This document shows, piece by piece, positions 1 through 9,148 of a stretch of 64,000 bases of DNA (position 1 is its first letter; each line of letters starts with the position of its first letter). The notes beneath the pieces are model-generated. The model was not told the DNA's origin and searched no databases. It saw nothing but the letters and a program-made list of their open reading frames with translations. Source of the stretch: Conchocele bisecta (lineage: Eukaryota; Mollusca; Bivalvia; Lucinida; Thyasiridae); assembly GCA_029237695.1 (NCBI GenBank), contig CM055280.1, positions 36,540,508 to 36,604,507 of the forward strand, read 5' to 3'. The translations under genes were made by a program, and so were the position numbers.

Positions 1-749
1 CTTGCGATGGCGAAGAACTCGGTCGTAAAGTATGGCAACACGCCCGGCGTACTGGGTTCTGATCAATCGCGCGAGTTCGGGCATCGTGACCATGTCGTAC
101 TCCAGCGAAACATTGTCGATCGTATACGTCGATAACATGTCGGTGGCTATGAGAACTTGGCCGTAGTCGTTGAACGTTAGTTCGTATTCGAGGTGGTCAG
201 CCAAAGCGCTCTGATAGTAGGGCATGTGACTCTCCAGCAACTCAAAGTCGAGCGGGATGTAGAAGCGGTTGCCGTAAGCGCCCGCGACCGCATTGTCACT
301 CGCGTTGTTATCTGCCTTGTTAGCAGACCCGATTCTAAGTTTGGTTACGTTCTTATTTTTGCTGGTGTCAATACCCTGTTTTCGCGCTCTTGCGCCGTCA
401 TCCATAGGTCCTGATAACAATGGTAGACGTCGCTGTCATCGATCGACATCACCTCATTACCAGAAATCTTTATCATGGTCTTCTTGACGATGGCGCGACC
501 ATGGTTCTGAACGACGGTTCGGTCCTCGTCCGTCGACGTCAGCGAAATAGTGAAAGCGAGGCGAACAGTACCCGGCACAATGACGTCGTTAGCTCCGAGG
601 TTGGGGAAGCGGACCAAGAGCTGCTGGTTCTGGTCGATCGTCGATGGGTTGTTCGTAATAACGACACTCTGTCTCACGCCTTTTGCCCCGAGGGGCTCAC
701 GCAGTCTGCGGTATGGATTGAGTTTGCGACCGTATTGACTCGAAGACAT
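1..749 (-). pseudogene. Double-jelly-roll-type major capsid protein, N-terminal part, frameshifted and cut by window edge
   Basis: The ATG is at 747-749 on the minus strand. The first frame runs to 345. A frameshift near 375-380 moves the coding signal to another minus frame that stays open to base 1. Visible segments include VVQNHGRAIVKKTMIKISGN near residue 80 and a proline/tyrosine-rich beta-type segment encoded around 190-280. I recognise this as the hexon-like capsid family of Polinton/adintovirus-class elements that recurs in cnidarian and mollusc genomes. That is recollection, not a search. The expected role is the pseudo-hexameric capsomer of an icosahedral particle. The gene diverges from the intact gene at 819 across a 69-bp AT-rich spacer. 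At least one frameshift makes it non-functional as read, unless the indel is a sequencing error. The C-terminal half lies outside the window. Confidence 0.72.
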
Positions 750-799
750 AATTTAGTGAATCTATATTAAACCCGTATGGTTTTGTCTTTAATACATAA

Positions 800-813
800 T
801 TAATTTTAAGAAA
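800..813 (+). promoter_or_regulatory. AT-rich upstream motif TTAATTTTAAGAAA
   Basis: This 14-bp sequence ends five bases before the ATG at 819. The identical 14 bases recur at 4397-4410, shortly upstream of the fibre-like gene. A shared exact motif before two genes of the same block suggests an element-specific promoter or initiator. The function is inferred. Confidence 0.45.
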
Positions 814-818
814 TTAAT

Positions 819-2249
819 ATGGCTGATTACGATATTGACATGGATGAAATCGGCAGAGACGATTTCCGCGATGATGATGACATCGATGACTATGACGAAA
901 CGACCTTCATAGGGACGCCACCCCAAAATACACCTTTGTTTGTTCCAGGCAAACCACGAAATACCCCTTCGGTTGGTCCAGGCGCATCTTTGTTTGGTCC
1001 AGACGCACCAGGAACTTCATCTGCTGGTGCCCCTATGTGGGAGGCCCCACCCGAAACTCCGGCATGGGCGGGCGGTGCCGATATTCCTGCGGGGATCTCC
1101 AAGAATGAGCTGGCGCCTCTCACGGAAACGGATTCTCTGGTGAAACGGTGGGAGAGTGAGGTGTCTAAACACGGCATCAATGCCACGTTGGAGTTCCGCA
1201 GCACTAAAAGAGGAGACCTGTGGGTTAAATGGGGCAAGAGCTGGAAGTTGCTGACGTACAAGAACGACCCGACCCGGTTCCTCACCCCCTCTTCCGTGAA
1301 CCGACATGGAGTATCCCTCGCTCGAGCTCTCGGAGTGATCGATGATCGGTCGCAGCTGCCTCAACAAATGGTCAAAACCCTACAGTCTACCGACGAAACG
1401 CTGGCGAAGACGGCCGCCGCTATAGAAATGAGCGAGCTCAGCGATGTCCCTCGTATAGCCACCGACGCTATTAACACAGTGGAAACTACTGTCAACGAAA
1501 TGAACGGCACGAAATATGACCCCCCATTACCTCTTCGCGAACTCCTGGGACTCGATAAGGCTCTGCAAACAACTCGGGGCGAACTGGTCAATAACCTCTC
1601 CAAACTCACGGCGCTGGACAAACATATCGCGCTAGAAGAAAGAAAACTTGGGGAAGTCCGTGACGATAGAGAATCTACCGAGCGGATCAATAAACTCCTG
1701 AGGTCGTTGCGGGACGAAAGAGAAGCTCGCTTGGAGGCTGCTTTTACTAACCGTGAGGCACTTTCCGGCGAATTAAGTCGGAGCCGCGAAACAATCTCGA
1801 GGGTTCTGCACGAGGACACGACACTCGGTGAGCGTCTTCGCACTCTGTACAGAGAGAAGGGCGTCACGATAGTAACCATCATCGCAGCTTTCAGCATGAT
1901 TATATCGACCCTAATTCTATCTATATCGTCTCTATTTGTAGCTGTCAATGCTGGTGCCGCACCAGCACCCGCACCAGCACCAGCACCCGCACCAGCACCC
2001 GCGCCATCCGGCGGAGCCAAGGAGTGGATAAAAAAACAAATAAAAGCCTTCGCCAGTCTCCTGGCTAAATTAGCAGGAAAGTTGGCTGCCGCGCTGCCTG
2101 GTTTGATAGGAGGTCTCCTCTCCTTCTTGTTATCTATATTATCAAAAACGGTCGGATGGCTCGTCGAAAATACCTGGGCTTTAATCGTGGCCATCGCCGG
2201 TCTCCTACTATTCTTCGCCAGAGAGTTCCTAAAACCAAAGCGTAAATAA
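819..2249 (+). CDS. Virion-type coiled-coil and membrane-active protein, intact, 476 aa
   Basis: This is the only long gene of the left block with no break. Residues 1-100 are acidic then Pro/Gly/Thr-rich and look disordered. Residues 105-165 form a compact domain with Trp residues. Residues about 185-345 are highly charged and predicted by eye to be coiled coil. A hydrophobic segment covers about 347-372, followed by an Ala-Pro repeat (about 378-392), an amphipathic Lys/Leu/Ala stretch, a second hydrophobic segment around residues 415-435 and a last one at about 448-468 before a basic C-terminus. I recognise it as a family of uncharacterised proteins seen beside hexon-like capsid genes in cnidarians and bivalves; no biochemical function is known to me. 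A role as a minor capsid or membrane-interacting protein, in the style of adenovirus protein VI, is inference from architecture. The start is the first ATG, just after the shared upstream motif. Confidence 0.75.
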   Translation: MADYDIDMDEIGRDDFRDDDDIDDYDETTFIGTPPQNTPLFVPGKPRNTPSVGPGASLFGPDAPGTSSAGAPMWEAPPETPAWAGGADIPAGISKNELAPLTETDSLVKRWESEVSKHGINATLEFRSTKRGDLWVKWGKSWKLLTYKNDPTRFLTPSSVNRHGVSLARALGVIDDRSQLPQQMVKTLQSTDETLAKTAAAIEMSELSDVPRIATDAINTVETTVNEMNGTKYDPPLPLRELLGLDKALQTTRGELVNNLSKLTALDKHIALEERKLGEVRDDRESTERINKLLRSLRDEREARLEAAFTNREALSGELSRSRETISRVLHEDTTLGERLRTLYREKGVTIVTIIAAFSMIISTLILSISSLFVAVNAGAAPAPAPAPAPAPAPAPSGGAKEWIKKQIKAFASLLAKLAGKLAAALPGLIGGLLSFLLSILSKTVGWLVENTWALIVAIAGLLLFFAREFLKPKRK

Positions 2250-2361
2250 TCCGATCGCCACGAGGGCGACGACGAGCGCTAATTTCTCCTCCTCGTGTGT
2301 TGTGCTTCCAATCTCGATTGGTGTTTCAACATTGTTGATGGAACTCGATGGTGCATCCAAT
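2250..2361. other. Convergent intergenic spacer
   Basis: This short spacer lies between the stop of the plus gene and the end of the minus gene. It holds no ORF and no clear hairpin that I can see. Confidence 0.4.
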
Positions 2362-3625
2362 TTACGAATTCGATTGTGTTGAGGGAGGTGTATCCATTTT
2401 GTGTTTTGGGTGTTTTATGAAATCGGTTCCACTTACAACTCCGCTCCCAATCATCTTGGGTGGGAGCTTGATGATACCCGTGTTCACGTTCCCGTTGCGG
2501 CCGATTTTTTGATTGGTGGTTGCGACTACGATCTGATTATTGTAACCGTCAACCGGGTCGTCTCGTAGTATCATATTGCTCGGCGCCATATAAAGACCTG
2601 TTCCAAATACATAGTCTACCGGAGTGCGGGCAGTCTGCAAAATGTCTTGATAATTCTGGATCGCCTTCTCCAGATCCACCCTAGCTGAGATGGCGTCCTC
2701 TACAAGTGCTAAGAATTGTTTTTTGTGCATCAAACGCTGTTCCCCTGCCCAGTATAGAACTGCGAGTTTGCTTCTGTGCGCCGAGGATGGCCCAGACGTA
2801 CGTGCGAATAGATTCGTTGACGCGAGTAACCCCGGCCTGCGTGAACCCTAGACCCTTATCTAACATAAATGTGGTCCACGCGTTCTGAACCTCAGCAGCC
2901 TGATGTATGTAATCGACGTGAGCCCGTTTCGGAGGTAACATTTTACAAGAAAACACGCCGCAGTGCCGACCTCCAGACACTTCTGGCCCGAAAGTCATAG
3001 TCGCGGGGTCAAAATTCCCGGCGTTCGACTGACGATGTGGTCACCGGAGTAATCGTGTCTAAAATCAGTCTGCGTCCAATTCCCGGACTGGCCCGAATGA
3101 GAACGTCCCCGAGGCCGGTGGTGGTAGGAAATGCTTTCTGCCTCCAGTCCGCGTCTTTTGAAACGTTAAATTCGTTACACAGTCTTTCAAACGCCATACG
3201 GTCGTATGCGTTGGAAATGGGATCCCAGGCGTCGTCTTGAGGTAGAGAAATACCTAGTTCTTTGAGAATCCTCCTAATAGTATAATACGTGTGAAAGTTG
3301 TAGACACTTCGGAGCATGATATTCTTGGATGTTAGATGGTCTTTATGTGAAACTCCACACCCGGCTGTTGCGCACCATACAGCAAAATTTAGCTGGTTCT
3401 GCCAAAACTGCATCGGTGTGGCTTTCCACCCGTTTACCGCCTCCATCGTAGTAATCTTGGGCAGCCTATGTTTCTCAACGTGTTAGGGAAATTGGTGGCA
3501 AAGCCACTGTCCGGTCTAACCGTTACGGTTGGGTGTACAAGGCGGTTAACAACGTCTTTTTGCGTGTATTTACCACCGACCGCGTACTTTGCATTAGAGT
3601 TAAAGCTAAATGCTTTTGTATCCAT
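2362..3625 (-). pseudogene. Conserved structural-block protein, broken in three places
   Basis: Reading on the minus strand from ATG 3625, coding signal continues through four successive frames: 3625-3434, 3446-3009, 2998-2681 and 2733-2362. Together they cover about 1.26 kb, roughly 420 codons. Notable segments are FWQNQLNFAVWCATAGCGVS near the start of the second frame, a charged central part, SIRTYVWAILGAQKQTRSSI in the third frame and GTGLYMAPSN in the fourth. I recognise these as one uncharacterised family that accompanies the hexon-like capsid gene in invertebrate genomes. The function is unknown; a minor capsid or penton-associated role is a guess. The start sits only 14 bases from the divergent plus-strand ATG at 3640, implying a shared bidirectional promoter. 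The frameshifts are consistent with decay or uncorrected indels. Confidence 0.65.
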
Positions 3626-3639
3626 TGAAAGATATTATT

Positions 3640-4419
3640 ATGTTTGCTACTATCACTAATGTTCAAAAAGGGAGTTGTGAACTTCAAAAATTAATAGACA
3701 ACTGCTGCGGACAACGCCGGGTAGGCCTTAGATCAATCACGTTCACGGTCGGGTGGGTGAAAAACGTTGAAACGCTCGAGTTTTTCACAACAGAAGTCGA
3801 GGACGTCGAGTTTTTCGCATCAGAACACCCTATAGCTGTGCCACATGGAATAGACGTAAATAGAGTCATAAGTCCACCAATGGTTATAGTACCTCAGGGT
3901 CTTTGGAGTTTCGGAGATCTCCAAGCTTTTGTCGCGGAGAAGATTCCTGGTGTAGTCACTCTCGCAATCTCGAAAGCCACGGGGCTCACGACATTGACCG
4001 TTGAGAGGCGTTTAAGGATCTCACCGGGGTTGGGCTCACTGTTAGGATTTAAAATAACATACCCTTACAACGATGACGGAGTGTTTGATCCGGGCGAGCA
4101 CCGCGGCGATACCCCGGTAAACTTCGCCGTCACGAAAACTCTCGGGGTGCACCTGGATAGGGTGAACACATCATAAAACACGGTAGACGGCACTCCCACC
4201 ACATTACTGAAAACCGTGCCCGCCAGCGACTGTTTCTATGGCGAGACTGCGACCTTAGACTTCCCACACCCCGAGATGAAAGTTTTGGAATCGGGACACA
4301 TCCACGAGTTGAAGATTTCTATTCTTGATGATAAAGGGCGAGAGTTGAAGAACGATTACCCAATTTCGGTCGTCCTAGAAATTTCAATTAAATTAATTAA
4401 TTTTAAGAAAATTGTTTAG
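3640..4419 (+). pseudogene. Conserved structural-block protein with one in-frame stop
   Basis: The open frame begins at 3610. I prefer the ATG at 3640, since the upstream one would overlap the divergent minus gene. The frame stays open to a TAA at 4174-4176, then continues in the same frame to TAG at 4417-4419, so a single nonsense codon splits a gene of about 259 codons. The segments PQGLWSFGDLQAFVAEKIPG and ATGLTTLTVERR, alternating beta-type hydrophobics and the HRGDTPVNFAVTKTLGVHLD block look like a beta-rich virion protein. I recall similar proteins encoded between capsid and fibre-like genes in invertebrate elements. A base, spike or minor capsid role is inferred from position. The exact motif before the next gene lies inside its last codons. 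The RGD tripeptide here is noted but not interpreted. Confidence 0.6.
4397..4410 (+). promoter_or_regulatory. Second copy of TTAATTTTAAGAAA motif
   Basis: This is identical over 14 bases to 800-813. It overlaps the 3' end of the preceding coding frame and lies 20 bases before the ATG at 4430 and 56 before the ATG at 4466. It probably marks the promoter of the fibre-like gene. Confidence 0.45.
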
Positions 4420-4429
4420 AATTAAACGC

Positions 4430-6418
4430 ATGTTCGTAATATATATATTATCAACATTATTGAAAATGAGTATATACGGACCAGGTAGTTCTTCCGATTG
4501 GGTGACAAATTCAAAGAATTTGGAACCGACAGAAGGGGGATTCATCCCGACAGAGGGCGACTTTCCAACTACCCAAAAAACAAAGGCCTTGATCAATAGA
4601 ACTATATCGGTGGCCACGGACGAGATTCACAAGAGTCTACTATCACAACTTAGAGAATATGCCTTGGCTTGTGTGTAATACACAAAGTCGTGAAGAAACG
4701 CATACGGAACTAAACGAACTAGGTGAAAAAATAACCAAATTTCGAAAAGAGGCCCGGTTGGGGATTGATAAAGTCCGAGAAGACCACCAGGCGGACTTAC
4801 GGAGGCTTATGATGCGTTGCGCTTAGAGGACTCTCTCATCGGTGAAGCGACCACTTACCGAACTAGACGGGAAAATAACCAAATTTCAAAAAGAGAGCAG
4901 GTCGGATATTGATAAAGTCCGAGAAGACCACCAGGCGGCCCTTACGGAGGGTTATGATACGTTGCGCTTAGAGGACTCTCTCATTTGAGATGCGGCACTT
5001 ACCGAACTAGATAAATAAATAACCAAATTTCGAAAAGAGGCCAGGTCGGGTATTGAGAAAGCCCGAGAAGACCACCAGGCGGACCTTACGGAGGTTTATG
5101 AGGTGTTGCGCTCATAGGACTCTCTCGTCAGAGAAGCGGCGGTTGCCGAACTAGATAAAAAAAATAACCAAATTTCGAAAAGAGACCCGGTCGGGTATTG
5201 ATAAAGTCCGAGAAGACCACCAGTCGAACCTTGCGGAGGCCCTTGCGGAGGCCCTTGCGGAGGCTTATGATGCGTTGCGCTTAGAGGACTCTCTCAACAG
5301 AGAAGCGACACTTACTGAACTAGACGGAAAAATAGCCGAATTTCTGAAAGAGACCAGGCCGGGGGTTGAGGGGGTCCGAGAAGACCACAAGGAGGCCATT
5401 ACGGAGGCTTATGGGGCGTTGCGCTCAGAGGACTCTCTCAACATAGAAGCGGCACTTACTGAACTAGACGAAAAAATAACCAAATTTCGAAAAGAGGCCC
5501 GGTTGGGGGTTGAGGGGGTCCGAGAAGACCACCAGGCGGACCTTACGGAGGCTTATAGGGTGTTGCGCTCAGAGGACTCTCTCATCAGAGAAGCGGCGGT
5601 TGGTGAACTAGACGGGAAAATAACCGAATTTCAAAAAGAGGCCCGGTCGGGTATTGAGAAAGCCCGAGAAGACCACCAGGCAGCCCTTGCGAAGGCTTAT
5701 GAGGTGTTGCGCTCAGAGGACTCTCTCATCAGAGAAGCGGCGGTTGCTGAACTAGACGGAAAAATATCCGAATTTCAAAAAGAGGCCCGGTCGGGTGTTG
5801 AGAAAGCCCTAGAAGGCCACCAGGCGACCATTACGGAGGCTTATGATGCGTTGCGCTTAGAGGACTCTCTCAGCAGAGAAGCGGCACTTACCGAACTAGA
5901 CGGAAAGATAACCGAAGTTTCCGATAAACTGAAACATGATCGTATAGCCGCGACCAAAGCTCTTGAGGAGGCCTCTTATAAGATTCGTACTGAGGCATAT
6001 AACGCTTGCCGGAATAGTGCGAACAATGAAAACGCCAAAACGTGTCATAACAGTTTGGGCTGAGAAGCGGGGCCCATTGGTTGAGGGGCACTATGAATAT
6101 TCGTTCGGTGCCAAAGCGAGTAATAAATGTGGGGGATACACTATGACAGCTACAGGTGAAGTTATCCAAATGGCGGTCTGCTCGGTTAATGCTAGTGGTA
6201 AACCTGTGGGCGCGGTCGCGATAAATATTGTAGTAGATGGGGAAGAACGGGGGTTTGGAGTCACCAAAATCTCTGGAGATAGTTCGACGGTGGTTTCGTT
6301 CTCCGGTTATGATCGAATTAGACTTTCCAAAGGTAGTGTTATTAACTTTGTTACGAAAATCGGTGACCCAGAGAGTTCTTCCACTATTGTCTCATTGTTA
6401 ATTGAACTTATTTTGTAA
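4430..6418 (+). pseudogene. Fibre-like attachment protein: repeat stalk plus beta-rich head, frameshifted
   Basis: The gene starts at ATG 4430 or 4466; both are in one frame, which stops at 4676-4678. The N-terminus has short Gly/Ser and Thr-Glu-Gly motifs. From about 4700 to 5930 the DNA is a tandem array with a 144-bp period. Each unit encodes 48 residues of heptad-like charged helix, with landmarks RSEDSL and REDHQA. The first copies carry indels and stops; 5275-6063 is open for 262 codons. The coding signal then shifts to the frame ending at TAA 6418. There a Gly/Val/Ser-rich region of about 100 residues, ending IVSLLIELIL, resembles a trimeric jelly-roll-like fibre head. Stalk plus knob at the end of a capsid block recalls adenovirus or phage fibres, so receptor binding is the likely role. 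That is inference from architecture; at least two frameshifts break it. Confidence 0.6.
4700..5930 (+). repeat. 144-bp in-gene tandem repeat array, about eight units
   Basis: The landmark GCGCT(C/T)AGAGGACTCTCTC recurs at about 5277, 5421, 5565, 5709 and 5853, exactly 144 bp apart, with older diverged units at about 4820, 4965 and 5107. A small nested repeat (GCCCTTGCGGAG, three times) sits at 5237-5262. The multiple-of-three period preserves frame and would change stalk length by whole 48-residue steps. Confidence 0.85.
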
Positions 6419-6438
6419 ATACTAATATATTGAAAATC

Positions 6439-7022
6439 ATGAACGAATCAACGCTTCCAATTGTCAATACCACTCCATCAACACTGTGTACAATTAACGA
6501 AAGAAGTTCAGATTTTAGGTTGAATAATATCGTCGCTATGCAGGATATTTTAGTTAGAGAATATACAAATAGAGAAAAAGAAACGCTAAAAAATATAGAC
6601 GCGCGGTGAACACGGCTGAAGCATCTAGCACGGCTCTAGCGAGTGTTTCTGTGTTGTGTGGGGCGGGGACAGCTGCAACTATATCCACCATTATAACGGT
6701 TCCTGTAGCGGGGATTTTATGTGCGGTGTCAGCCGTTTCTGGGTTGTTGTGTATGGTAATTAGGGCGTCGGGTGGAAAACTCGAGAAAAAAAGTAGAAAA
6801 CATGATAGAATATCCGTTATCGCCAGGTCGAAGAAAAATACCATCGACGTTATGGTGTCCAAAGCGTTGGCCGATAAGAAAATATCAAATTTAGAGTTTG
6901 AATCCGTGGTGGAAGAAATGGGGAGATGATATGATATAAGAATCAAGGCGCGCGCCACCATGCCCAAAATTGAGTGTACTGATTGGGATAAATTTAGGGA
7001 AAAACTTGGAGATAAAGTCTGA
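6439..7022 (+). pseudogene. Small double-hydrophobic protein of the capsid block, frameshifted
   Basis: The ATG is at 6439, 20 bases after the fibre stop. The first frame gives 56 codons to TGA 6607-6609 and ends in a charged helix. Coding signal continues in a second frame from about 6606 to 6929 with a Gly/Ala/Val-rich helical hairpin (about 6650-6770), then basic residues and a helical ALADKKISNLEFESVVEEMG segment. After 6929 the signal resumes in a third frame to TGA 7020-7022. I recognise the segment after the hairpin as an uncharacterised family common in invertebrate elements with hexon-like capsid genes. The hairpin suggests membrane insertion; the role is unknown. Two frameshifts are needed, so it is broken as read. 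Confidence 0.55.
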
Positions 7023-7424
7023 AGAAATGTTACAGCACCATTGTGATATTTTATAAAATAATTATATTGGTGCAGTAAACAAATTTACATACCTATACAA
7101 CATGTGTTTTTCACTGAGAATTACGCCGTAATCGCATAACAAATTCGGTCGAGGATTACACTGTAATCACCTGTGTAAATTGATACACTCGGCTATAAAT
7201 AACTGTCTGTTTACCTCGGCTATCAATTTACGCATGGTTCATAACCCGTGTAATTGAAACATTGTCGTAAATCGATAATTGTACAACACTATGTAATGTT
7301 TATCATAGCAGCCTACGTGGTCGTGTGGGTTAAGGAGATACTCTATAGAGACGAGGGTCGTGGGTTCGCGCCGTGGTTGGAGCTAAACATTTTTATTTAT
7401 TTATTTCTATCCCTACAAATGTGG
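7023..7424. other. Non-coding AT-rich tail of the capsid block with a tRNA-like stretch
   Basis: No gene is visible. The stretch carries the words TTTACATACC and CTCGGCTATAAATA, which recur in the repeats downstream, so it belongs with the terminal region of the element rather than with random host DNA. Confidence 0.4.
7308..7382 (+). other. tRNA-like sequence with A- and B-box-like words
   Basis: GTGGTCGTGTGGGTTAAGG (7317-7335) resembles an A box and D arm, and GTGGGTTCGCGCC (7360-7372) resembles a B box and T loop at normal tRNA spacing. The acceptor and T stems pair poorly and the anticodon loop cannot be assigned, so it is at best a degenerate tRNA or a SINE head. Confidence 0.3.
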
Positions 7425-7766
7425 TCGCTATGGTAAACAACTGCATGACAACGGCGTTCGGAGTCCGACCGCTTGAGGTTGATGAAAAATAAATTGCCAG
7501 TTTACATAGAAATAAACTCGGTTATAAATATGCATAACCCGTAATTGTCGCTATGGTAAACAACTGCATGACAACGGCGTTCCGAGTCCGACCGCTCGAG
7601 GTTGATACAAAAATAAATTCAGATTGCCAGTTTACATACCACCGATAAGGAAAAATACACTCAAAGTATGACAACGGCGTTCCTATAAGACCGCTCGAGG
7701 TTGATGAAAAATAATTTTAGATAGCCCGTTTACATACCTTCGATAAGGAAAATACACTCGGCTATA
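7425..7766. repeat. Three degenerate 100-125 bp tandem repeats
   Basis: The words ATGACAACGGCGTTC, GACCGCT(C/T)GAGGTTGAT and TTTACATA recur in the same order at about 7445, 7568 and 7668. Units are separated by AT-rich spacers containing CTCGGCTATAAA. Such iterated non-coding repeats at the end of a gene block fit a viral terminus or origin, but function is unproven. Confidence 0.65.
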
Positions 7767-7772
7767 AATTAA

Positions 7773-8147
7773 TTAGTATTTTTTTTTTTTCAATAATAAT
7801 TTTTCAATATCTTTATAAGCGATATCGTAGAAATGTACATTCGTAAACGAATCGTTGGGTTTTAAAAATTTTATATAATACACCTTAGTTTCATATCCGA
7901 TACGCATTATCCGTCTTAATGTTTGTATTTGCCTCTTGTATAGTTGACATAATTGCCGGTATAATATTGTAAATGTAACGTTTTTATCGGAGCGTAATAA
8001 ATTACGCTGGTATTTCATATATTCGATATCGCCTAGTGTTCTCATTTTATAGAATTTATATACAGGATTATAACCCCCGTAAGCTTCGTAAACTTCTTCA
8101 ATACAGTCATTAAAAAATTTCAATTCCAATTGTATTGTATTATCCAT
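7773..8147 (-). CDS. Hypothetical AT-rich Lys/Tyr-rich protein, 124 aa
   Basis: This is an intact ORF from ATG 8147 on the minus strand, ending in a poly-lysine tail (the plus strand has a T run at 7780). It is rich in Tyr, Lys and Ile and looks helical (a central segment is QLCQLYKRQIQTLRRIMRIG). I do not recognise it. Its position after the terminal repeats leaves open whether it belongs to the capsid element, to a neighbouring virus-like insertion, or is chance in AT-rich DNA. The high AT content contrasts with the GC-richer capsid genes. Confidence 0.35.
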   Translation of the reverse strand: MDNTIQLELKFFNDCIEEVYEAYGGYNPVYKFYKMRTLGDIEYMKYQRNLLRSDKNVTFTILYRQLCQLYKRQIQTLRRIMRIGYETKVYYIKFLKPNDSFTNVHFYDIAYKDIEKLLLKKKKY

Positions 8148-8630
8148 TTTCTCTAATAATATTGGTACTTGTTTTTTCTGTTCAATTTTATAAAATTAGT
8201 TTGATAATGTTTTTTACAGTGTTTTAATGCTGTAGAAACACCGTGACTTATTAGATCGATTCTATCTTTCTAACTGACTTTCCGATTTGAATTATTACTA
8301 AACGATAATACTTGCGAGCACGTAATCCCTTGTTAACCATTCGATGAGTAGCCTGAGTGCCACCACATGGTGGACTTAGCAGTGACTCGGCTTTGGTCCC
8401 TACCCACAATGTCGACATGGGCGAGGTGAAACGGAACCTCTTCGCATCCATGCACGGTGATGTTTGCAATATTCGTAAATACCGGTGCGAAAACATCTCT
8501 CGTGGCTACCTGTCTTCAACCATGCACACTTAACTAGAACCATTATGTTGTATATATATACTGAGTATAACATAGGATTCTTATCTCTAATAGGGTGTAT
8601 CTTCTCATGTCATATATATGGTCTCGCGGT
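8148..8630. other. Intergenic stretch, nothing certain
   Basis: It is AT-rich apart from a GC-richer patch (8330-8510) containing an open minus frame of 81 codons that resembles no family I know. TGTATATATATACTGAGTATAACATAGG at about 8547-8575 recurs near 35785-35811, before a similar hairpin there, so this part is repeat DNA. Confidence 0.3.
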
Positions 8631-8736
8631 AGTAGTATATAAGAGTCACAAATGATACCATCATGCTGTGGAAGGTGCCGCGCATAGCTGGTACCTTCCA
8701 GAGGTGATGGTATCATTGTGACTCTTATATACTACT
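8631..8736. mobile_element. Palindromic fold-back MITE, copy 1
   Basis: The arms begin AGTAGTATATAAGAGTCAC and end with its exact reverse complement at 8718-8736. The inner parts also pair (ATGATACCATC with GATGGTATCAT). The flanks GCGGT and GCTGT differ at one base and could be a 5-bp target duplication. A related hairpin is at 35936-36043. Confidence 0.65.
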
Positions 8737-8998
8737 GCTGTTGAATAATAAATATATTCGGTTTCGCCACGACAACTTTATTGGGGCGAGCTTTAGCTGT
8801 ATAAAGTTCAACCGAATATATTCAATATACTGGTTGACTAAAATTAAAGCCAACATTTCCGCGGGGATGTCGTGTGATAATTAATCATCCAACATACACA
8901 GTGAGCATTTTTTATTGCAGACTTCCTACTTTTCCTGGTATAAATACAAATATGCATCGACGAGAAAGTCACTTCTCCGCCCATTTGTCACGGTGGGA
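8737..8998. other. Intergenic with inverted repeat and possible core promoter
   Basis: AATATATTCGGTT (about 8750) and AACCGAATATATT (about 8809) form a stem around TAAAGTT-type sequence. TTTTTATTGCAG at 8909-8920 resembles a splice acceptor. GGTATAAATAC at 8938-8948 resembles a TATA box about 60 bases before the ATG at 8999. Confidence 0.3.
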
Positions 8999-9148
8999 AT
9001 GAGGATACACGTTTCTCTATTCGTGCTGTGCGCCCTGGCGATATTTGCCCATCGGGCCGGGGCACGACACAGACTGAGAGCGCCCTCCAGCGGATTTCGG
9101 ATACCCTCCAGACGGCATCTCATGACCTGGAACACTTTCGTCAACAAG
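8999..9148 (+). CDS. Possible first exon of a host secreted peptide
   Basis: The ATG opens 50 codons that end exactly at a strong splice donor, AACAAG|GTCAGT at 9143-9154. The first 22 residues are a textbook signal peptide (MRIHVSLFVLCALAIFAHRA then GA), followed by a basic mature start, a GF motif, and a dibasic RR at residues 38-39. A TATA-like box lies about 50-60 bases upstream. This would suit a neuropeptide or hormone precursor. I found no second exon and recognise no family, so it may be chance. Confidence 0.3.

Noticed and set aside
420..770. 116-codon plus frame over the capsid gene
   Set aside because: Antisense to a recognisable capsid frame on the minus strand.
1361..2194. 277-codon open frame on the minus strand
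   Set aside because: It is the antisense shadow of the intact gene at 819-2249; composition is Ser/Arg-rich as expected for antisense of a charged coding sequence.
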